NCBI GenBank assembly: GCA_009837885.1
Contig: VXSP01000029.1
Coordinates: 8,150-72,149 of the forward strand
DNA from: Holophagales bacterium
Lineage (GTDB): Bacteria; Acidobacteriota; Thermoanaerobaculia; Multivoradales; Multivoraceae
Length of the DNA: 64,000 nucleotides
Direction: 5' to 3'
Below the pieces are notes generated by a model. The model had not been told where the DNA came from, made no database searches, and was given only the letters and a program-made list of their open reading frames with translations. This document shows positions 25,102-34,382 of this stretch, piece after piece. Every line of letters starts with the position of its first letter. Position 1 is the stretch's first letter. Position numbers and translations under genes: made by a program.

Positions 25102-26570
25102 CAGACGGTCCGCGGGACCACGAACGGTTCGCGGTACTCGCGGGTCAGCAGGCGGCTCGCCTCCACGTCGCCTTCGATCGTCTCCGTGTCCGGGTCGATC
25201 TCGAGCCAGGGCCCGACGATCGGCTGTTCGATCTCCGGGTCGACGCCGTTCTTCGACAAGTGATCGAGGAACCGGTCGGCGGTGTCGCCGGCGTGGCGGA
25301 GCTTCGAGGCGATCTTCGACACCCTGGCCGGTCCGCCGGCTTCGCCGCGCAAGTAGGAGATGTTGCCGAGGTGGCAGAGGGCGCTCGACAGGTGGCCGTC
25401 CTCGATCGAGGCGGTCAGGTCCTCGCTGCGGCGGCTGCGCACGGCGTCGACGAAGTTCGCGTAGTGGTTGGCGCCGCCCTTCCAGCTCTCGAGCTTCTTG
25501 CCCTTCTTGTCATAGGCGGTGGCCTGCGTGTAGCTCGGGATCTGCACGTAGCCGTCCTCGCAGTGGACGATGACGCCGATGCTGGCGCCCAGATAGTCGT
25601 CCATGCCGTCGCGCCACTTGCCGCCCTGGGCCTTGGCGTCGTGCGGCAGGCCGCGGACCTCGAACAGCAGCGGCGCCCGCTCGTAGTCGTGGTACACGAA
25701 CTGCGTGTTCGGGGTGTTGCCGTCGTCGACGTAGCCGAAGCGGCCGCCGACGCTGATCGTCCGCGGCGGCAGCGCCGGCTCGCCCAGCGCCCAGCGCGCG
25801 ATGTCCATCTGGTGGATGCCCTGGTTGCCCAAGTCGCCGTTGCCGGTGTCGAAGACCCAGTGCCAGTCGTAGTGCAGGCGTTCGCGCATCAGCGCCTTCT
25901 TCGGCGCCGGGCCGCACCAGAGGTCGTAGTCGACTGCCGGGTCGATCTTCTGGGCTCCTTCCACCCGGCCGATGCTCTCGCGCGGCTTGTAGCAGAGGCC
26001 GCGGGCGAGCTGGATCTCGCCGATGTGCCCTTCGTTGACCCAGGCCAGTGCGTCCTGGATCGATGGTGACGAGCGGATCTGGGTGCCGGTCTGGACGATG
26101 CGGTCGTACTTCGCGGCCGCGTGGACAATCTGGCGTCCCTCCCAGACGTTGTGGGATACGGGCTTCTCGAGGTACACGTCCTTGCCCGCCTGGCACGCCC
26201 ACACGGCCTGCAGCGCGTGCCAGTGATTCGGGGTCGCGATGGACACCGCGTCGATGTCGTCGCGCTCCAGGAGCTCCCGGTAGTCGACGAACGTCAGCGG
26301 ATCGGTGGCGCCGGCTTCGATCGCTTTGGCCCTCGCCGCTTCCAGCACGTTGCTGTCGACGTCGCATAGGGCGGCGACTTCGACGCCGGGCAGATCGATG
26401 AACTGATTGATGTGGTCCCGGCCGCGTCCGCGCAGGCCGACGACGGCGACGCGGAGCACCTCGTTCGGGCTCGCGGCGGCCGTGCCGGCCGAGGCACGGC
26501 AGCCAAGAGTTGTCGTGGCGGCGGCAGCGGCGGCCGAGCCGAGGAAAACGCGGCGGGTGATCGCGGACAT
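25101..26570 (-). CDS. Tat-exported Gfo/Idh/MocA family oxidoreductase
   Basis: A 489-aa NAD(P)-dependent sugar-oxidoreductase-like protein. Tat signal SAITRRVFLGSAAAAAATTTLGC with a possible lipobox Cys; Rossmann start LRVAVVGLRGRGRDHINQF; the family EKPVSHNVWEG motif with catalytic-type Lys (about residue 146); YDLWCGPAP and NQGIHQMDIARWALG follow, typical of secreted planctomycete/acidobacterial members. These act on sugars or sugar acids, often in glycan breakdown. SD AGGA lies before the ATG; TACAAT (26615-26620, minus) is a good -10 hexamer. It is followed in the operon by the lectin-like gene and is divergent from the sulfatase. Confidence 0.92.
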   Translation of the reverse strand: MSAITRRVFLGSAAAAAATTTLGCRASAGTAAASPNEVLRVAVVGLRGRGRDHINQFIDLPGVEVAALCDVDSNVLEAARAKAIEAGATDPLTFVDYRELLERDDIDAVSIATPNHWHALQAVWACQAGKDVYLEKPVSHNVWEGRQIVHAAAKYDRIVQTGTQIRSSPSIQDALAWVNEGHIGEIQLARGLCYKPRESIGRVEGAQKIDPAVDYDLWCGPAPKKALMRERLHYDWHWVFDTGNGDLGNQGIHQMDIARWALGEPALPPRTISVGGRFGYVDDGNTPNTQFVYHDYERAPLLFEVRGLPHDAKAQGGKWRDGMDDYLGASIGVIVHCEDGYVQIPSYTQATAYDKKGKKLESWKGGANHYANFVDAVRSRRSEDLTASIEDGHLSSALCHLGNISYLRGEAGGPARVSKIASKLRHAGDTADRFLDHLSKNGVDPEIEQPIVGPWLEIDPDTETIEGDVEASRLLTREYREPFVVPRTV

Positions 26571-26614
26571 GGTGTTCCTCCCAGAGTCGGAAGCGCGCCC
26601 GTGGGCGACCACCG

Positions 26615-26620
26615 ATTGTA
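26615..26620 (-). promoter_or_regulatory. -10-like hexamer for the Gfo/Idh operon
   Basis: TACAAT on the minus strand, 44 nt before the ATG at 26570; no clear -35. Confidence 0.4.
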
Positions 26621-26635
26621 GCCGCCGCGGGCTGC

Positions 26636-26641
26636 TAGCGT
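26636..26641 (+). promoter_or_regulatory. -10-like hexamer for the sulfatase, leaderless spacing
   Basis: TAGCGT preceded by TGC (extended -10 form) ends 9 nt before the ATG at 26651. Confidence 0.5.
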
Positions 26642-26650
26642 GGTTGCTTG

Positions 26651-28180
26651 ATGCGGCTGGCCCGTTACCCGACACCACCTGCGGTCCTTGCAGCGGCGGT
26701 CTGCGTCGCCTGCCTCGCCGCCTGCGCGGTCGAAGCGCCGGCGGAGCCGCCGAACATCGTCTTCCTGCTGGTCGATGACCTTGGCGCGATGGACATCGCC
26801 GCCTTCAACCCGGACACCTTCTACGAGACGCCGAACATCGACCGGCTGGCGACGGGCGGGGTGCGCTTCACCCGGGGCTATGCCGCGAACCCGGTCTGCA
26901 GTCCGACCCGGTTCAGCATCATGACCGGCCGTTACCCGACCCGGGTGGGCGCGACGAACTACTTCGCCGGCCGTCGCGAGGAGAAGTACGCGCCCGCGCC
27001 GCTGAACGACCGGATGCCGCTCGAGGAGTACACGCTGGCCGAGGCGCTCCGGGACGGCGGCTACAGCACGGCGTTCCTGGGCAAGTGGCACCTGGGGCCG
27101 ACGGAGGAGTTCTGGCCGCTGGCGCAGGGATTCGACGTGAACGTCGGCGGCCACCGCGGCGGTATGCCCCGGAGCTACTTCTCGCCCTACTCGAACCCGA
27201 CTCTCGAGGACGGTCCCGAGGGCGAGCACCTCACCGCGCGGCTCACCGATGAGGCGCTCGCCCTGCTCGACGGCTATGCGGCCGACGAGGAGGGCAGGCC
27301 CTTCCTGATCTACCTCTCGTACTACACGGTGCACACGCCGCTGCGCGCGCCGGCGGGCCTGATCGAGAAGTACGCGGCGAAGGCCGGCGTCGAGGTGGGC
27401 GCGCCGGCCGACTTCGGCGACGAGGAGCAGGTCTGGCCGCGGGACGACCCGCGCCGGGTGCGCGAAGTCCAGAACCATGCCGTCTACGCGGCGATGGTGG
27501 AGACTCTGGACACGAGTGTCGGCCGCATCCTCGACCGCCTCGATGCCCTGGACCTGGCCGACAACACGATCGTCGTCTTCTTCTCCGACAACGGCGGCCT
27601 GTCGACGGCGGAAGGGTCGCCCACCTCGAACCTTCCGCTGCGGGGCGGCAAGGGCTGGCTGTACGAGGGTGGCATCCGGGAGCCCATGATCGTGCGCTGG
27701 CCGGCCGTCGCGGCCGCTGGCGGTATGACCGCGGCGCCGGTCATCAGCACGGACTTCTACCCGACGCTGCTGGAAGCGGCGGGTGTCGAGCTTCGGCCCG
27801 AGATCGAAGTCGACGGATCGAGCTTCCTCGACCTGCTCCGCGGAGGCGAAGCGGGCGAGAACGCCGCGGCCGCGGCCTCCGAGCGCGACCTGTTCTGGCA
27901 CTACCCGCACTACGCCAACCAGGGAGGCTTCCCGGGCGGTGCGATCGCACGCGGACGGTACAAGCTGATCGAGCGCTACGAGGACGGCAAGGTCCACCTC
28001 TACGACCTGGACGCCGACGTCGGCGAGAGGAACGACCTGGCAGCCGAGCAACCCGAGGTGGTCGCCGAGATGCGCGGGCGGCTCCACGCCTGGTACGGCC
28101 AGGTCGGCGCCGGGTTCCTGAGCGCACTGCCGGACGGCCCGGAACCCTGGCGGCCTGCCGAGACCTCAGCAGCCCCGTAG
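26651..28180 (+). CDS. arylsulfatase-family lipoprotein (Cys-type sulfatase)
   Basis: Sulfatase of 509 aa. The signal ends LAAC (C25, probable lipidation). NIVFLLVDDLGAMD supplies metal-binding Asp residues; CSPTR (C83-R87) is the formylglycine motif with Cys at the modified position; GKWHLG and FSDNGG are the other metal/sulfate sites. It removes sulfate esters from glycans or aryl substrates outside the cytoplasm; Cys-type enzymes need formylglycine-generating enzyme. ATG 26651 was chosen over the adjacent TTG at 26648. It fits with nearby secreted sugar oxidoreductases as part of glycan use. Confidence 0.92.
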   Translation: MRLARYPTPPAVLAAAVCVACLAACAVEAPAEPPNIVFLLVDDLGAMDIAAFNPDTFYETPNIDRLATGGVRFTRGYAANPVCSPTRFSIMTGRYPTRVGATNYFAGRREEKYAPAPLNDRMPLEEYTLAEALRDGGYSTAFLGKWHLGPTEEFWPLAQGFDVNVGGHRGGMPRSYFSPYSNPTLEDGPEGEHLTARLTDEALALLDGYAADEEGRPFLIYLSYYTVHTPLRAPAGLIEKYAAKAGVEVGAPADFGDEEQVWPRDDPRRVREVQNHAVYAAMVETLDTSVGRILDRLDALDLADNTIVVFFSDNGGLSTAEGSPTSNLPLRGGKGWLYEGGIREPMIVRWPAVAAAGGMTAAPVISTDFYPTLLEAAGVELRPEIEVDGSSFLDLLRGGEAGENAAAAASERDLFWHYPHYANQGGFPGGAIARGRYKLIERYEDGKVHLYDLDADVGERNDLAAEQPEVVAEMRGRLHAWYGQVGAGFLSALPDGPEPWRPAETSAAP

Positions 28181-28186
28181 GGACCG

Positions 28187-28519
28187 CTACACGCCGCGGT
28201 CGGCCAGGTAGGTCTCGATCGCGTCGGCGACGACCGCGTTCAGGCTTCTGTTCTCGATTCGAGAGAGAGTGCTCGCTCGGCGGTGGGTCGCGGGAGGGAG
28301 GCGGACGACGAATCGGCCTGAGAACGGCCTCTCTGGCTCTTCGCCGTCTTCCTCGCAGCCCTTCAGGTAGAAATCGACCGAGTCGTGAAATGCCTCGCGG
28401 ACCTCGTCGATCGTCCGACCGCGAAAGTCCACATGGTCTCGGTGCAGATTGACGACGACACCGTAGAACTCGTCGTCTTCGACCTCGACTTTGCCCAGGT
28501 AGCCCTTGTACTCCATCAT
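28187..28519 (-). CDS. hicB: HicB-family antitoxin
   Basis: A 110-aa antitoxin. The N-terminal half is the degenerate RNase-H fold of HicB (YKGYLGKVEVEDDEFYGVVV, then FRGRTIDEVREAFHDSVDFYL). The C-terminal half is a ribbon-helix-helix DNA-binding domain (SGRFVVRLPPATHRRASTLSRIENRSLNAVVADAIE is its span, about 67-102). It binds HicA and represses the operon. Its start overlaps the HicA stop by 4 nt. Confidence 0.9.
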   Translation of the reverse strand: MMEYKGYLGKVEVEDDEFYGVVVNLHRDHVDFRGRTIDEVREAFHDSVDFYLKGCEEDGEEPERPFSGRFVVRLPPATHRRASTLSRIENRSLNAVVADAIETYLADRGV

Positions 28520-28779
28520 GATGGCTGTACTCCCATTCGTCTCAGGAGGCCCCGAATCGCTCGAACCGTCGCGCGTCCCGTCCGGTTGGAGGGGTGCGGC
28601 CTGTGGAAGACTGCTCGGGTGCCGTCAGGGAACCGGTAGCGGACCCTGGAACCCGCTCGCTCCTTGATCTCCGCTCCCAGTTCCACGAACAACCCTTCGA
28701 TATCGTTCCAGTCAAGGTCCGCTTGGACGTTGGAGATCGCATCCAGAGTTCGACGATGCTTCCTTCGCACCGGCGACAT
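28516..28779 (-). CDS. hicA: HicA-family mRNA interferase toxin, variant active site
   Basis: An 87-aa double-stranded-RNA-binding-type toxin. The fold is visible as LDWNDIEGLFVELGAEIKERAG (helix), the GSRVRYRF strand, and FHRPHPSNRTG before the final helix VRAIRGLLRRMGV. Typical HicA has GSH with the catalytic His; here the position is GSR, so the RNase residue may be one of the two His in HRPHP. This subclass (HicA with HRPHP) is seen in other bacteria. Toxin-first order is normal for hicAB. Confidence 0.85.
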   Translation of the reverse strand: MSPVRRKHRRTLDAISNVQADLDWNDIEGLFVELGAEIKERAGSRVRYRFPDGTRAVFHRPHPSNRTGRATVRAIRGLLRRMGVQPS

Positions 28780-28874
28780 GATACTGCATTCTGGTACCGG
28801 ATGATCCTCCGCCGTCCTCTTGAGTTCTGGAACGAGCGGACCGGACGGCGCCCGTCCTGGCGCGGGTTTCCTCG

Positions 28875-30338
28875 TTGAGCCGGCGCTACACGCCTCCGGG
28901 CCACCATCGCAGCGTAGAGGCCTTCCGGGAGCACGTGCGCGGGCTCGACCCGGCGTTCGACTGCGGAGACGAACTCCTCGGCGCTGAGGGGCCGCTGGCG
29001 AAGCCGCTCGCTGTGTTCGGCCGCGAGGCCGGCAACCGGTTCGCGATCCACCCGATGGAGGGTTGGGACGGGAACCGGGACGGCAGCCCGAGCGACCTGA
29101 CGCGGAGGCGCTGGCGGCGGTTCGGGCTGAGCGGCGCGAAGCTGATCTGGGGCGGCGAGGCGGTGGCCGTGCTGCCGGAAGGACGCGCGAACCCGAACCA
29201 GCTCTTCATCGACGGCGATCGGCTGGACGGCTGCGTCTCCTGGCTGGAGGCGCTTCGCCGTGAGGTCCTGGCGGGGCACGAGGAGAGCGGCGTCGGCGGC
29301 GACCGACCGGTGATCGGCCTGCAGTTGACCCACTCGGGCCGGCTCTCGCGGCCCGATCCGCCGCCCGCGTTGCCGAGGCCGTTGCGGGCGCAGGTCCATC
29401 CCGTACTCGACGGTCGTCTCGGAAGGGCGGCCGAGCGTCCGCTGATCGGCGACGATCAGTTGGAGGAAGTCGCCGGCGCCTATGTGCGCGCCGCTCGCTG
29501 CGCCGAGCGCGCCGGCTATGACTTCGTCGACATCAAGTGCTGCCACGGATACCTGCTGCACGAGTTGCTGGGCGCGCACACCCGACCGGGTCCCTACGGC
29601 GGATCGTTCGAGAACCGGGTGCGGCTGCCGCTTCGGATCATCGCCGCGGTGCGGGCGGCGTGCCCCAATCTCGGCACCGGCGTTCGCCTGTCGATCGGTG
29701 ATGTGGCGCCCTTTGGCGCCGGTGAAGATGGGATCGGCGTGCCGGAAATCGAGGGTCCGAAGCCGGCGGACCTCGGCTTCGGGCTCAACCCGTCGGACGT
29801 CGCCGTCCCCGAACCCACCTGTGCCGAGGCGGTTCGCTACATTCACTTGCTGATCGAGGCTGGTGTCGAAGTGGTCAACGTGACGATGGGCTCGCCCTAC
29901 AGTTGCCCGCACCTGTCGCGCCCCTTCACCTACCCGGCATCGGATAGCTACCTTCCACCCGAGGATCCGTTGCGCTCCGTGTTGCGTCAACTGGCTGCCG
30001 TGCGCACCGTGCGCGCAGCGTTTCCGCGACTCCCCCTGGTGGGGACGGGCTACAGCTACCTGCAGGAGTGGCTGCCCTTCGTGGCCGAGGCGGAGGTCGG
30101 GGGCGGTCACGTCGACTTCGTCGGCCTGGGGCGGATGGTGCTGGCCTACCCGCGCCTGCCTGCTGACGTTCTGGCGGGGCGGCCGCTCGAACGTCGACGG
30201 ATCTGCCGCACCTTCAGCGACTGCACGACGGGGCCGCGCAACAACATGGTCAGCGGCTGCTACCCGCTGGACGAACGCTACCGGGAGACCCCCGAGTTCG
30301 CCCGGATCAAGAAGATCAAGAAGGCGGCGGCGTTGTGA
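28875..30338 (+). CDS. NADH:flavin oxidoreductase, Old Yellow Enzyme family
   Basis: FMN-dependent ene-reductase-type TIM barrel of 487 aa, longer than the usual 350-420. RFAIHPMEGWDGNRDGSPS is the start of the barrel; CCHGYLLHELLGAHTRPGPYGGSFENR (about 216-242) is the family signature around the FMN site; GTGYSYL and VGLGRMVLAYP form the phosphate-binding strands; a terminal CTTGPRNNMVSGCYPLD follows. Only a TTG start fits at 28875. The stop overlaps the next gene by 4 nt, so it is coupled to the DUF993 protein and TonB receptor. Substrate is probably an unsaturated carbonyl compound taken up by that receptor (inference). Confidence 0.88.
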   Translation: MSRRYTPPGHHRSVEAFREHVRGLDPAFDCGDELLGAEGPLAKPLAVFGREAGNRFAIHPMEGWDGNRDGSPSDLTRRRWRRFGLSGAKLIWGGEAVAVLPEGRANPNQLFIDGDRLDGCVSWLEALRREVLAGHEESGVGGDRPVIGLQLTHSGRLSRPDPPPALPRPLRAQVHPVLDGRLGRAAERPLIGDDQLEEVAGAYVRAARCAERAGYDFVDIKCCHGYLLHELLGAHTRPGPYGGSFENRVRLPLRIIAAVRAACPNLGTGVRLSIGDVAPFGAGEDGIGVPEIEGPKPADLGFGLNPSDVAVPEPTCAEAVRYIHLLIEAGVEVVNVTMGSPYSCPHLSRPFTYPASDSYLPPEDPLRSVLRQLAAVRTVRAAFPRLPLVGTGYSYLQEWLPFVAEAEVGGGHVDFVGLGRMVLAYPRLPADVLAGRPLERRRICRTFSDCTTGPRNNMVSGCYPLDERYRETPEFARIKKIKKAAAL

Positions 30339-31450
30339 GCGCAACCCATCAGGAACCGTCGGGCGGCTTGCCGCCGTTACCGAGGCTCTGTTTCGCCGCG
30401 CTCCACGTCGTCGTTCGGGACGGCTATGCACAGGCCGGCCACTCGATGGAGAGTCCCGGTTCGGCACAAGAGATCGAACACTGGATCGACTGGAAGGCGA
30501 CGGCCGGCTTGCGCCGCCACGTCGATTCGTTGGGTTTCGGTGTCGCGGAGGCGATGGACACGGCGCAGCGGTTCGAGATCGGCTGGCCCAGCGCGCGGCG
30601 CTTGATCGAGCTCTGCGCCTCGCTCGACCTCCGCAACGGCTTCCTCGCGGGGGCCGGCAGCGACCAGTTCGATGCGGTCGGCAGCAACACGGAGCTCGTG
30701 GACGCGGTGGCGGAGCAGGCTGAGTTCATCGGTCAACAGGGCGGCGTTCCCGTGCTGTTGCCGATGCCGCGGCTGACGGCTACCGGCGCCTCCGAGAGGG
30801 ACTACGTCGACGTCTACGGCGCGATCATCGATCAACTGGAGGGTCCGCTGTTCCTGCACTGGCTGGGCGAGATGTTCCACCCGGCGATGCGCGGCTACTT
30901 CCCGGGCAACAGCCTGGAGCGGATCCTGGCCCGCCATTCCGACAAGGTGCGTGGGGTCAAGTTGTCGCTCCTGGACGAGGAGTACGAGGTCCTGCTCAGG
31001 CGGCGCATCGGCATGCGCGGCCAGATCGTGTTGACGGGCGACGACTACCACTTCGCGCGACTACTGGAAGGGCAGCCGGCGCCCAGGGGGTCGAGGCTCG
31101 GCGGCTCGTTCGAACTGAAGGGCCGCAGAGTGGCCCTGGGCGACTTCAGCCATGCGCTGCTCGGCGCCTTCGACGCGGTAGCCGAGCCGGCGGCCGCGGC
31201 CCTTCGCGCACTCGGCGACGGGGACGTCGAGCGCTATCGCGAGTTGATGGGGCCGGCCGAAGAACTCGCCCGCTTCATCTTCCAGCCGCCGACCCGTCAC
31301 TACAAGGCCGGACTCGCCTACCACGCGTGGCTGCGCGGGCTGCAGGACAACCCGATGCTGGTCAACCGCGAGGATCTGGCTCGGGACGAGGCGTACTACC
31401 GTGGCGTCGCGTCTCTAGCCCGGCGCGCGGGCACGTTGGGCGATGACTGA
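30335..31450 (+). CDS. DUF993 (dihydrodipicolinate-synthase-like) protein
   Basis: A 371-aa DUF993 protein, a DHDPS/NAL-type TIM-barrel lyase relative. The strand VRGVKLSLLDEEYE holds the Lys in the position of the Schiff-base residue, and GDDYHFARLLEG is the next barrel motif. The reaction is likely a retro-aldol or lyase step on a keto-acid; the substrate is unknown. GTG start overlaps the OYE stop (GTGA), and its own end overlaps the TonB receptor start by 8 nt. This tight arrangement suggests a dedicated uptake-and-breakdown pathway. Confidence 0.85.
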   Translation: MSATHQEPSGGLPPLPRLCFAALHVVVRDGYAQAGHSMESPGSAQEIEHWIDWKATAGLRRHVDSLGFGVAEAMDTAQRFEIGWPSARRLIELCASLDLRNGFLAGAGSDQFDAVGSNTELVDAVAEQAEFIGQQGGVPVLLPMPRLTATGASERDYVDVYGAIIDQLEGPLFLHWLGEMFHPAMRGYFPGNSLERILARHSDKVRGVKLSLLDEEYEVLLRRRIGMRGQIVLTGDDYHFARLLEGQPAPRGSRLGGSFELKGRRVALGDFSHALLGAFDAVAEPAAAALRALGDGDVERYRELMGPAEELARFIFQPPTRHYKAGLAYHAWLRGLQDNPMLVNREDLARDEAYYRGVASLARRAGTLGDD

Positions 31451-34379
31451 CTGGCGGCTTCCGCGGATTGGTGCCACGTCCCTGGCTCTGGCGCTGCTGC
31501 TCTGCGCCGATGCCGCGACAGCCCAGCAGACCGGACGCATCGAGGGGACGGTGACGCTGCGCGGTGCCGCCTCGCCCGACGGCATCGGCATTCTGGCCGA
31601 GACCGACGCCGTGCCGCGGCCAAGGTCGACGGTGACCGAAGCGTCCGGCTACTACGCGCTGCCGCGGCTCCATCCGGGCCTCTATCGGGTCACGTTCACG
31701 ACCCCGGCGGGAGCAAGCCGCACGGTCGAGGCCCAGGTCCTGCTCGGCCAGACGACGACCCTGGACCTGGAACTCGACGCCGCGGCCGCTTTCAGCGAGA
31801 GACTCGTCGTGATCGGAGAGCGGGTCGCCGTCCGCGGCCGTGCCGCCGTAGCCAGCGCCATCGACGGCGAGGCGGTGCGCGACATGCCGCTCGGTCCCGA
31901 CTACCGCAGCCTCGTTCGGCTCGCTCCGGGCGTCCAGGTGACCCAGGACAGCGTGCGGGGACCGGCCGCCGGCGGCAGCGGTCAGGACAACGTGTACCGT
32001 TTCGACGGCGTCGACGTGTCGCTGCCGATGTTCGGCACGCTGTCGGCCGAACTCTCGAGCCACGACGTCGACCAGTTGACCTTCGAGCGCGCCGGCGCCA
32101 CGGCGGAGGGCTTCAACCGCAGCGGCGGATTCACGATGGACTCGACGGCGAGGTCGGGTACGAACGCCTTCGCGGGCAGCGTCGAGTACACGGTGGAGCC
32201 GCCCGATCTTCAGGCGGAGCCCGAGACGGTCCTGGAATCCGTGGCCGGACACGACACGGACCGCGAGCGGGCCGTCGCCACCCTCGGCGGCCCGATCGTT
32301 CCGTCGCGGCTCTTCTTCTTCGCTTCCGTTTTCCGGCCCACGGAAGAACGGACGAACGCGGCCACGGCATACGGACCGGTCAAGGACTACGAGAACACGC
32401 GGCGCGAGTTCTACGGCAGGCTGACGCACGCGCCGTCGGACCGGGTGCTGCTCAACGCCGGCTACCGTGGCTCGCGGCGCCAGGAGAACGGCGTCTCGGT
32501 CGGGCCGTACGAAGCCGATTCGGTATCGCTCGGCGGCAGCGCGGACCAGCGGGTGGCGAACGTCGACGGTGTCTGGCAGACGGGCCTAGGCGCCCTCTCG
32601 TTCCGGTTCAGCGATTACGAACTCGAGGGCTCGTCCCGGCCCGACGTGGCGCTGGCCGTTCAGCCGGCGCTCGACGGCGCCCTGGACGTGGAGAATCTGG
32701 ACCGGATGGGTTACTTCAGCGTCCCCGAGTACGTGGACGGCGCCGATGCCTACAACGCCGCGATCAGGCCCCTTGTGGAACGCTACGGCTACGCGGACGA
32801 GCACGGCGCGCGCCACGGGGGCGGCGCCGTCGGCGCGCATCCGGTGATCAACGACCAGGCGTTCTACCGGCGGAGCTTCGAGCTGGCGTTCGATCACGAG
32901 TTCGACTGGGGCGCCACGGGCCACGACCTCCACGTCGGGTTGCGGGCCGGCGAGGCGCGCGAGACGCTGAGCCGAGAATCGAACGGCTGGGGCGCCATCG
33001 AGGCGCCGGGCGGCGTCGACCTGGCCGAGGACGGAACGCCGGTCTTCTACGTCGCCACGGTGCAGCAGATGAGCCTCCGGCGCCCGGACGGCACGGTCGT
33101 TTCGCCGATTGACTCCTTCACGGAGACGACCTCCCTTGAAGTCCACGATCGCCTGACCACGGGCGACTTCACCTTCGACGCCGGCGTGCTGCTGAGCGAG
33201 GACGTCCTGTACGGACAGGGTCTGCGCGTGGCACCGGGGACGGTGTCGGGCTTCGCCTTGGCGCCGGGCGAGAAGTACCGGATGTACACGATCGACTGGC
33301 GGGACATGATTCAGCCGCGTCTCGGCGTCACCTGGTCCTACCGGCCGGAGGGCACGGTCTTCGCGAACTACGCCCGCTACCACCCGGAGGCGACCTCGCT
33401 GGCGCGCGCGGCCTCCTGGGACCGGAACACCCGCGCCAGCCTTCGCGTGCTGTTCGACGAGGGTGGCCGGATCATCTCCCACGAGCCGTATCCGGGATCT
33501 TCCGGCAAGGTGTTCCAGGACGGCATGAAGCCCCGCCGCATCGACGAGTGGACGCTCGGCGCGACGCGGACGTTGTCGCGGGGACTGGCACTCAGCCTTC
33601 ACCTGCGCCGCCGGGAGGGCGGGCACTTCTGGGAGGACACCTGGAACGGATCCAGGGGCTACGACAGCGCCCCCGGCCACATCGCCGCTCGCGGTCTCTA
33701 CGTGCCGGGGCTCGATGCCGTTCGAGCGGAGATTGGCGGATCGAGCTACGTGATCGCCGAACTCGACGACGCGCACACGGAGTACTCGGAGGCCGCGGTC
33801 GAACTGGTGTGGAGGGGTGAGCGCGGCTACCTGAACGCTTCGTACGTGCGGAGCCGCTACACCGGAAACTTCGATCAGGACAACACGAGCTGGAACAACG
33901 ACGCCAACCTGTTCATCGGTTCGTCCAACCTCGCCGACGGCTATGGCCGGCAGGTATGGGACAACAAGGACGGGACGCTGCGCGGGGACCGGCCGCATCT
34001 CGCGAAGGTGTTCGGCCGTCTCGACCTGCCGTGGCGGGCGAGCGTCGGCGCCTTCGTCTTCTTCCAGTCCGGGCAGCCGTGGGAGGCGTGGGATTCCGTC
34101 GCCTACGGGCTACCCTCCTACTTCTCGTCGACCAACCGTTACGCCGAGCAGGCCGGCAGCAGGCGCAGTCCGAGCCACTGGCAACTGGACCTGGGCTACA
34201 CGCAGCACTTCCTCCTGCCGACGGACCTGGGCCTTCGGCTCCGTGTCGATCTCTTCAACCTGTTCGATCGCCAAACCGGCTACAACATGAACCCGTTCCG
34301 GCGCGACGCCGCCTTCGGAGAACCCCGCGACCGCTTCGACCCGCGCCGCGTGCAGATCTCCCTGAGCGTCGAGTTCTAG
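31443..34379 (+). CDS. TonB-dependent outer-membrane receptor with carboxypeptidase-regulatory domain
   Basis: A 978-aa outer-membrane protein. Signal peptide 1-27 (ATAQQ); a carboxypeptidase-regulatory-like Ig domain (about 30-110, GRIEGTVTLRG, ASGYYALPRLHPGLYRVTF); plug domain (about 130-240; VRDMPLGPDYRSLVRLAPGVQV, DNVYRFDGVDVS); then the 22-strand barrel to the terminal ISLSVEF with a C-terminal Phe. This SusC-like Acidobacteriota type usually imports oligosaccharides or siderophore-size ligands. No SusD partner is adjacent. It is coupled to the upstream OYE and DUF993 genes and followed 3 nt later by a YcaQ-like gene. Confidence 0.92.
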   Translation: MTDWRLPRIGATSLALALLLCADAATAQQTGRIEGTVTLRGAASPDGIGILAETDAVPRPRSTVTEASGYYALPRLHPGLYRVTFTTPAGASRTVEAQVLLGQTTTLDLELDAAAAFSERLVVIGERVAVRGRAAVASAIDGEAVRDMPLGPDYRSLVRLAPGVQVTQDSVRGPAAGGSGQDNVYRFDGVDVSLPMFGTLSAELSSHDVDQLTFERAGATAEGFNRSGGFTMDSTARSGTNAFAGSVEYTVEPPDLQAEPETVLESVAGHDTDRERAVATLGGPIVPSRLFFFASVFRPTEERTNAATAYGPVKDYENTRREFYGRLTHAPSDRVLLNAGYRGSRRQENGVSVGPYEADSVSLGGSADQRVANVDGVWQTGLGALSFRFSDYELEGSSRPDVALAVQPALDGALDVENLDRMGYFSVPEYVDGADAYNAAIRPLVERYGYADEHGARHGGGAVGAHPVINDQAFYRRSFELAFDHEFDWGATGHDLHVGLRAGEARETLSRESNGWGAIEAPGGVDLAEDGTPVFYVATVQQMSLRRPDGTVVSPIDSFTETTSLEVHDRLTTGDFTFDAGVLLSEDVLYGQGLRVAPGTVSGFALAPGEKYRMYTIDWRDMIQPRLGVTWSYRPEGTVFANYARYHPEATSLARAASWDRNTRASLRVLFDEGGRIISHEPYPGSSGKVFQDGMKPRRIDEWTLGATRTLSRGLALSLHLRRREGGHFWEDTWNGSRGYDSAPGHIAARGLYVPGLDAVRAEIGGSSYVIAELDDAHTEYSEAAVELVWRGERGYLNASYVRSRYTGNFDQDNTSWNNDANLFIGSSNLADGYGRQVWDNKDGTLRGDRPHLAKVFGRLDLPWRASVGAFVFFQSGQPWEAWDSVAYGLPSYFSSTNRYAEQAGSRRSPSHWQLDLGYTQHFLLPTDLGLRLRVDLFNLFDRQTGYNMNPFRRDAAFGEPRDRFDPRRVQISLSVEF

Positions 34380-34382
34380 TCC

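Noticed and set aside
26294..28087. 597-aa minus-strand frame over the sulfatase
   Set aside because: Antisense to a sulfatase with complete motifs.
28542..30467. 641-aa minus-strand frame across HicA and OYE
   Set aside because: Shadow of the OYE gene; the HicA frame is separate and has its own family match.
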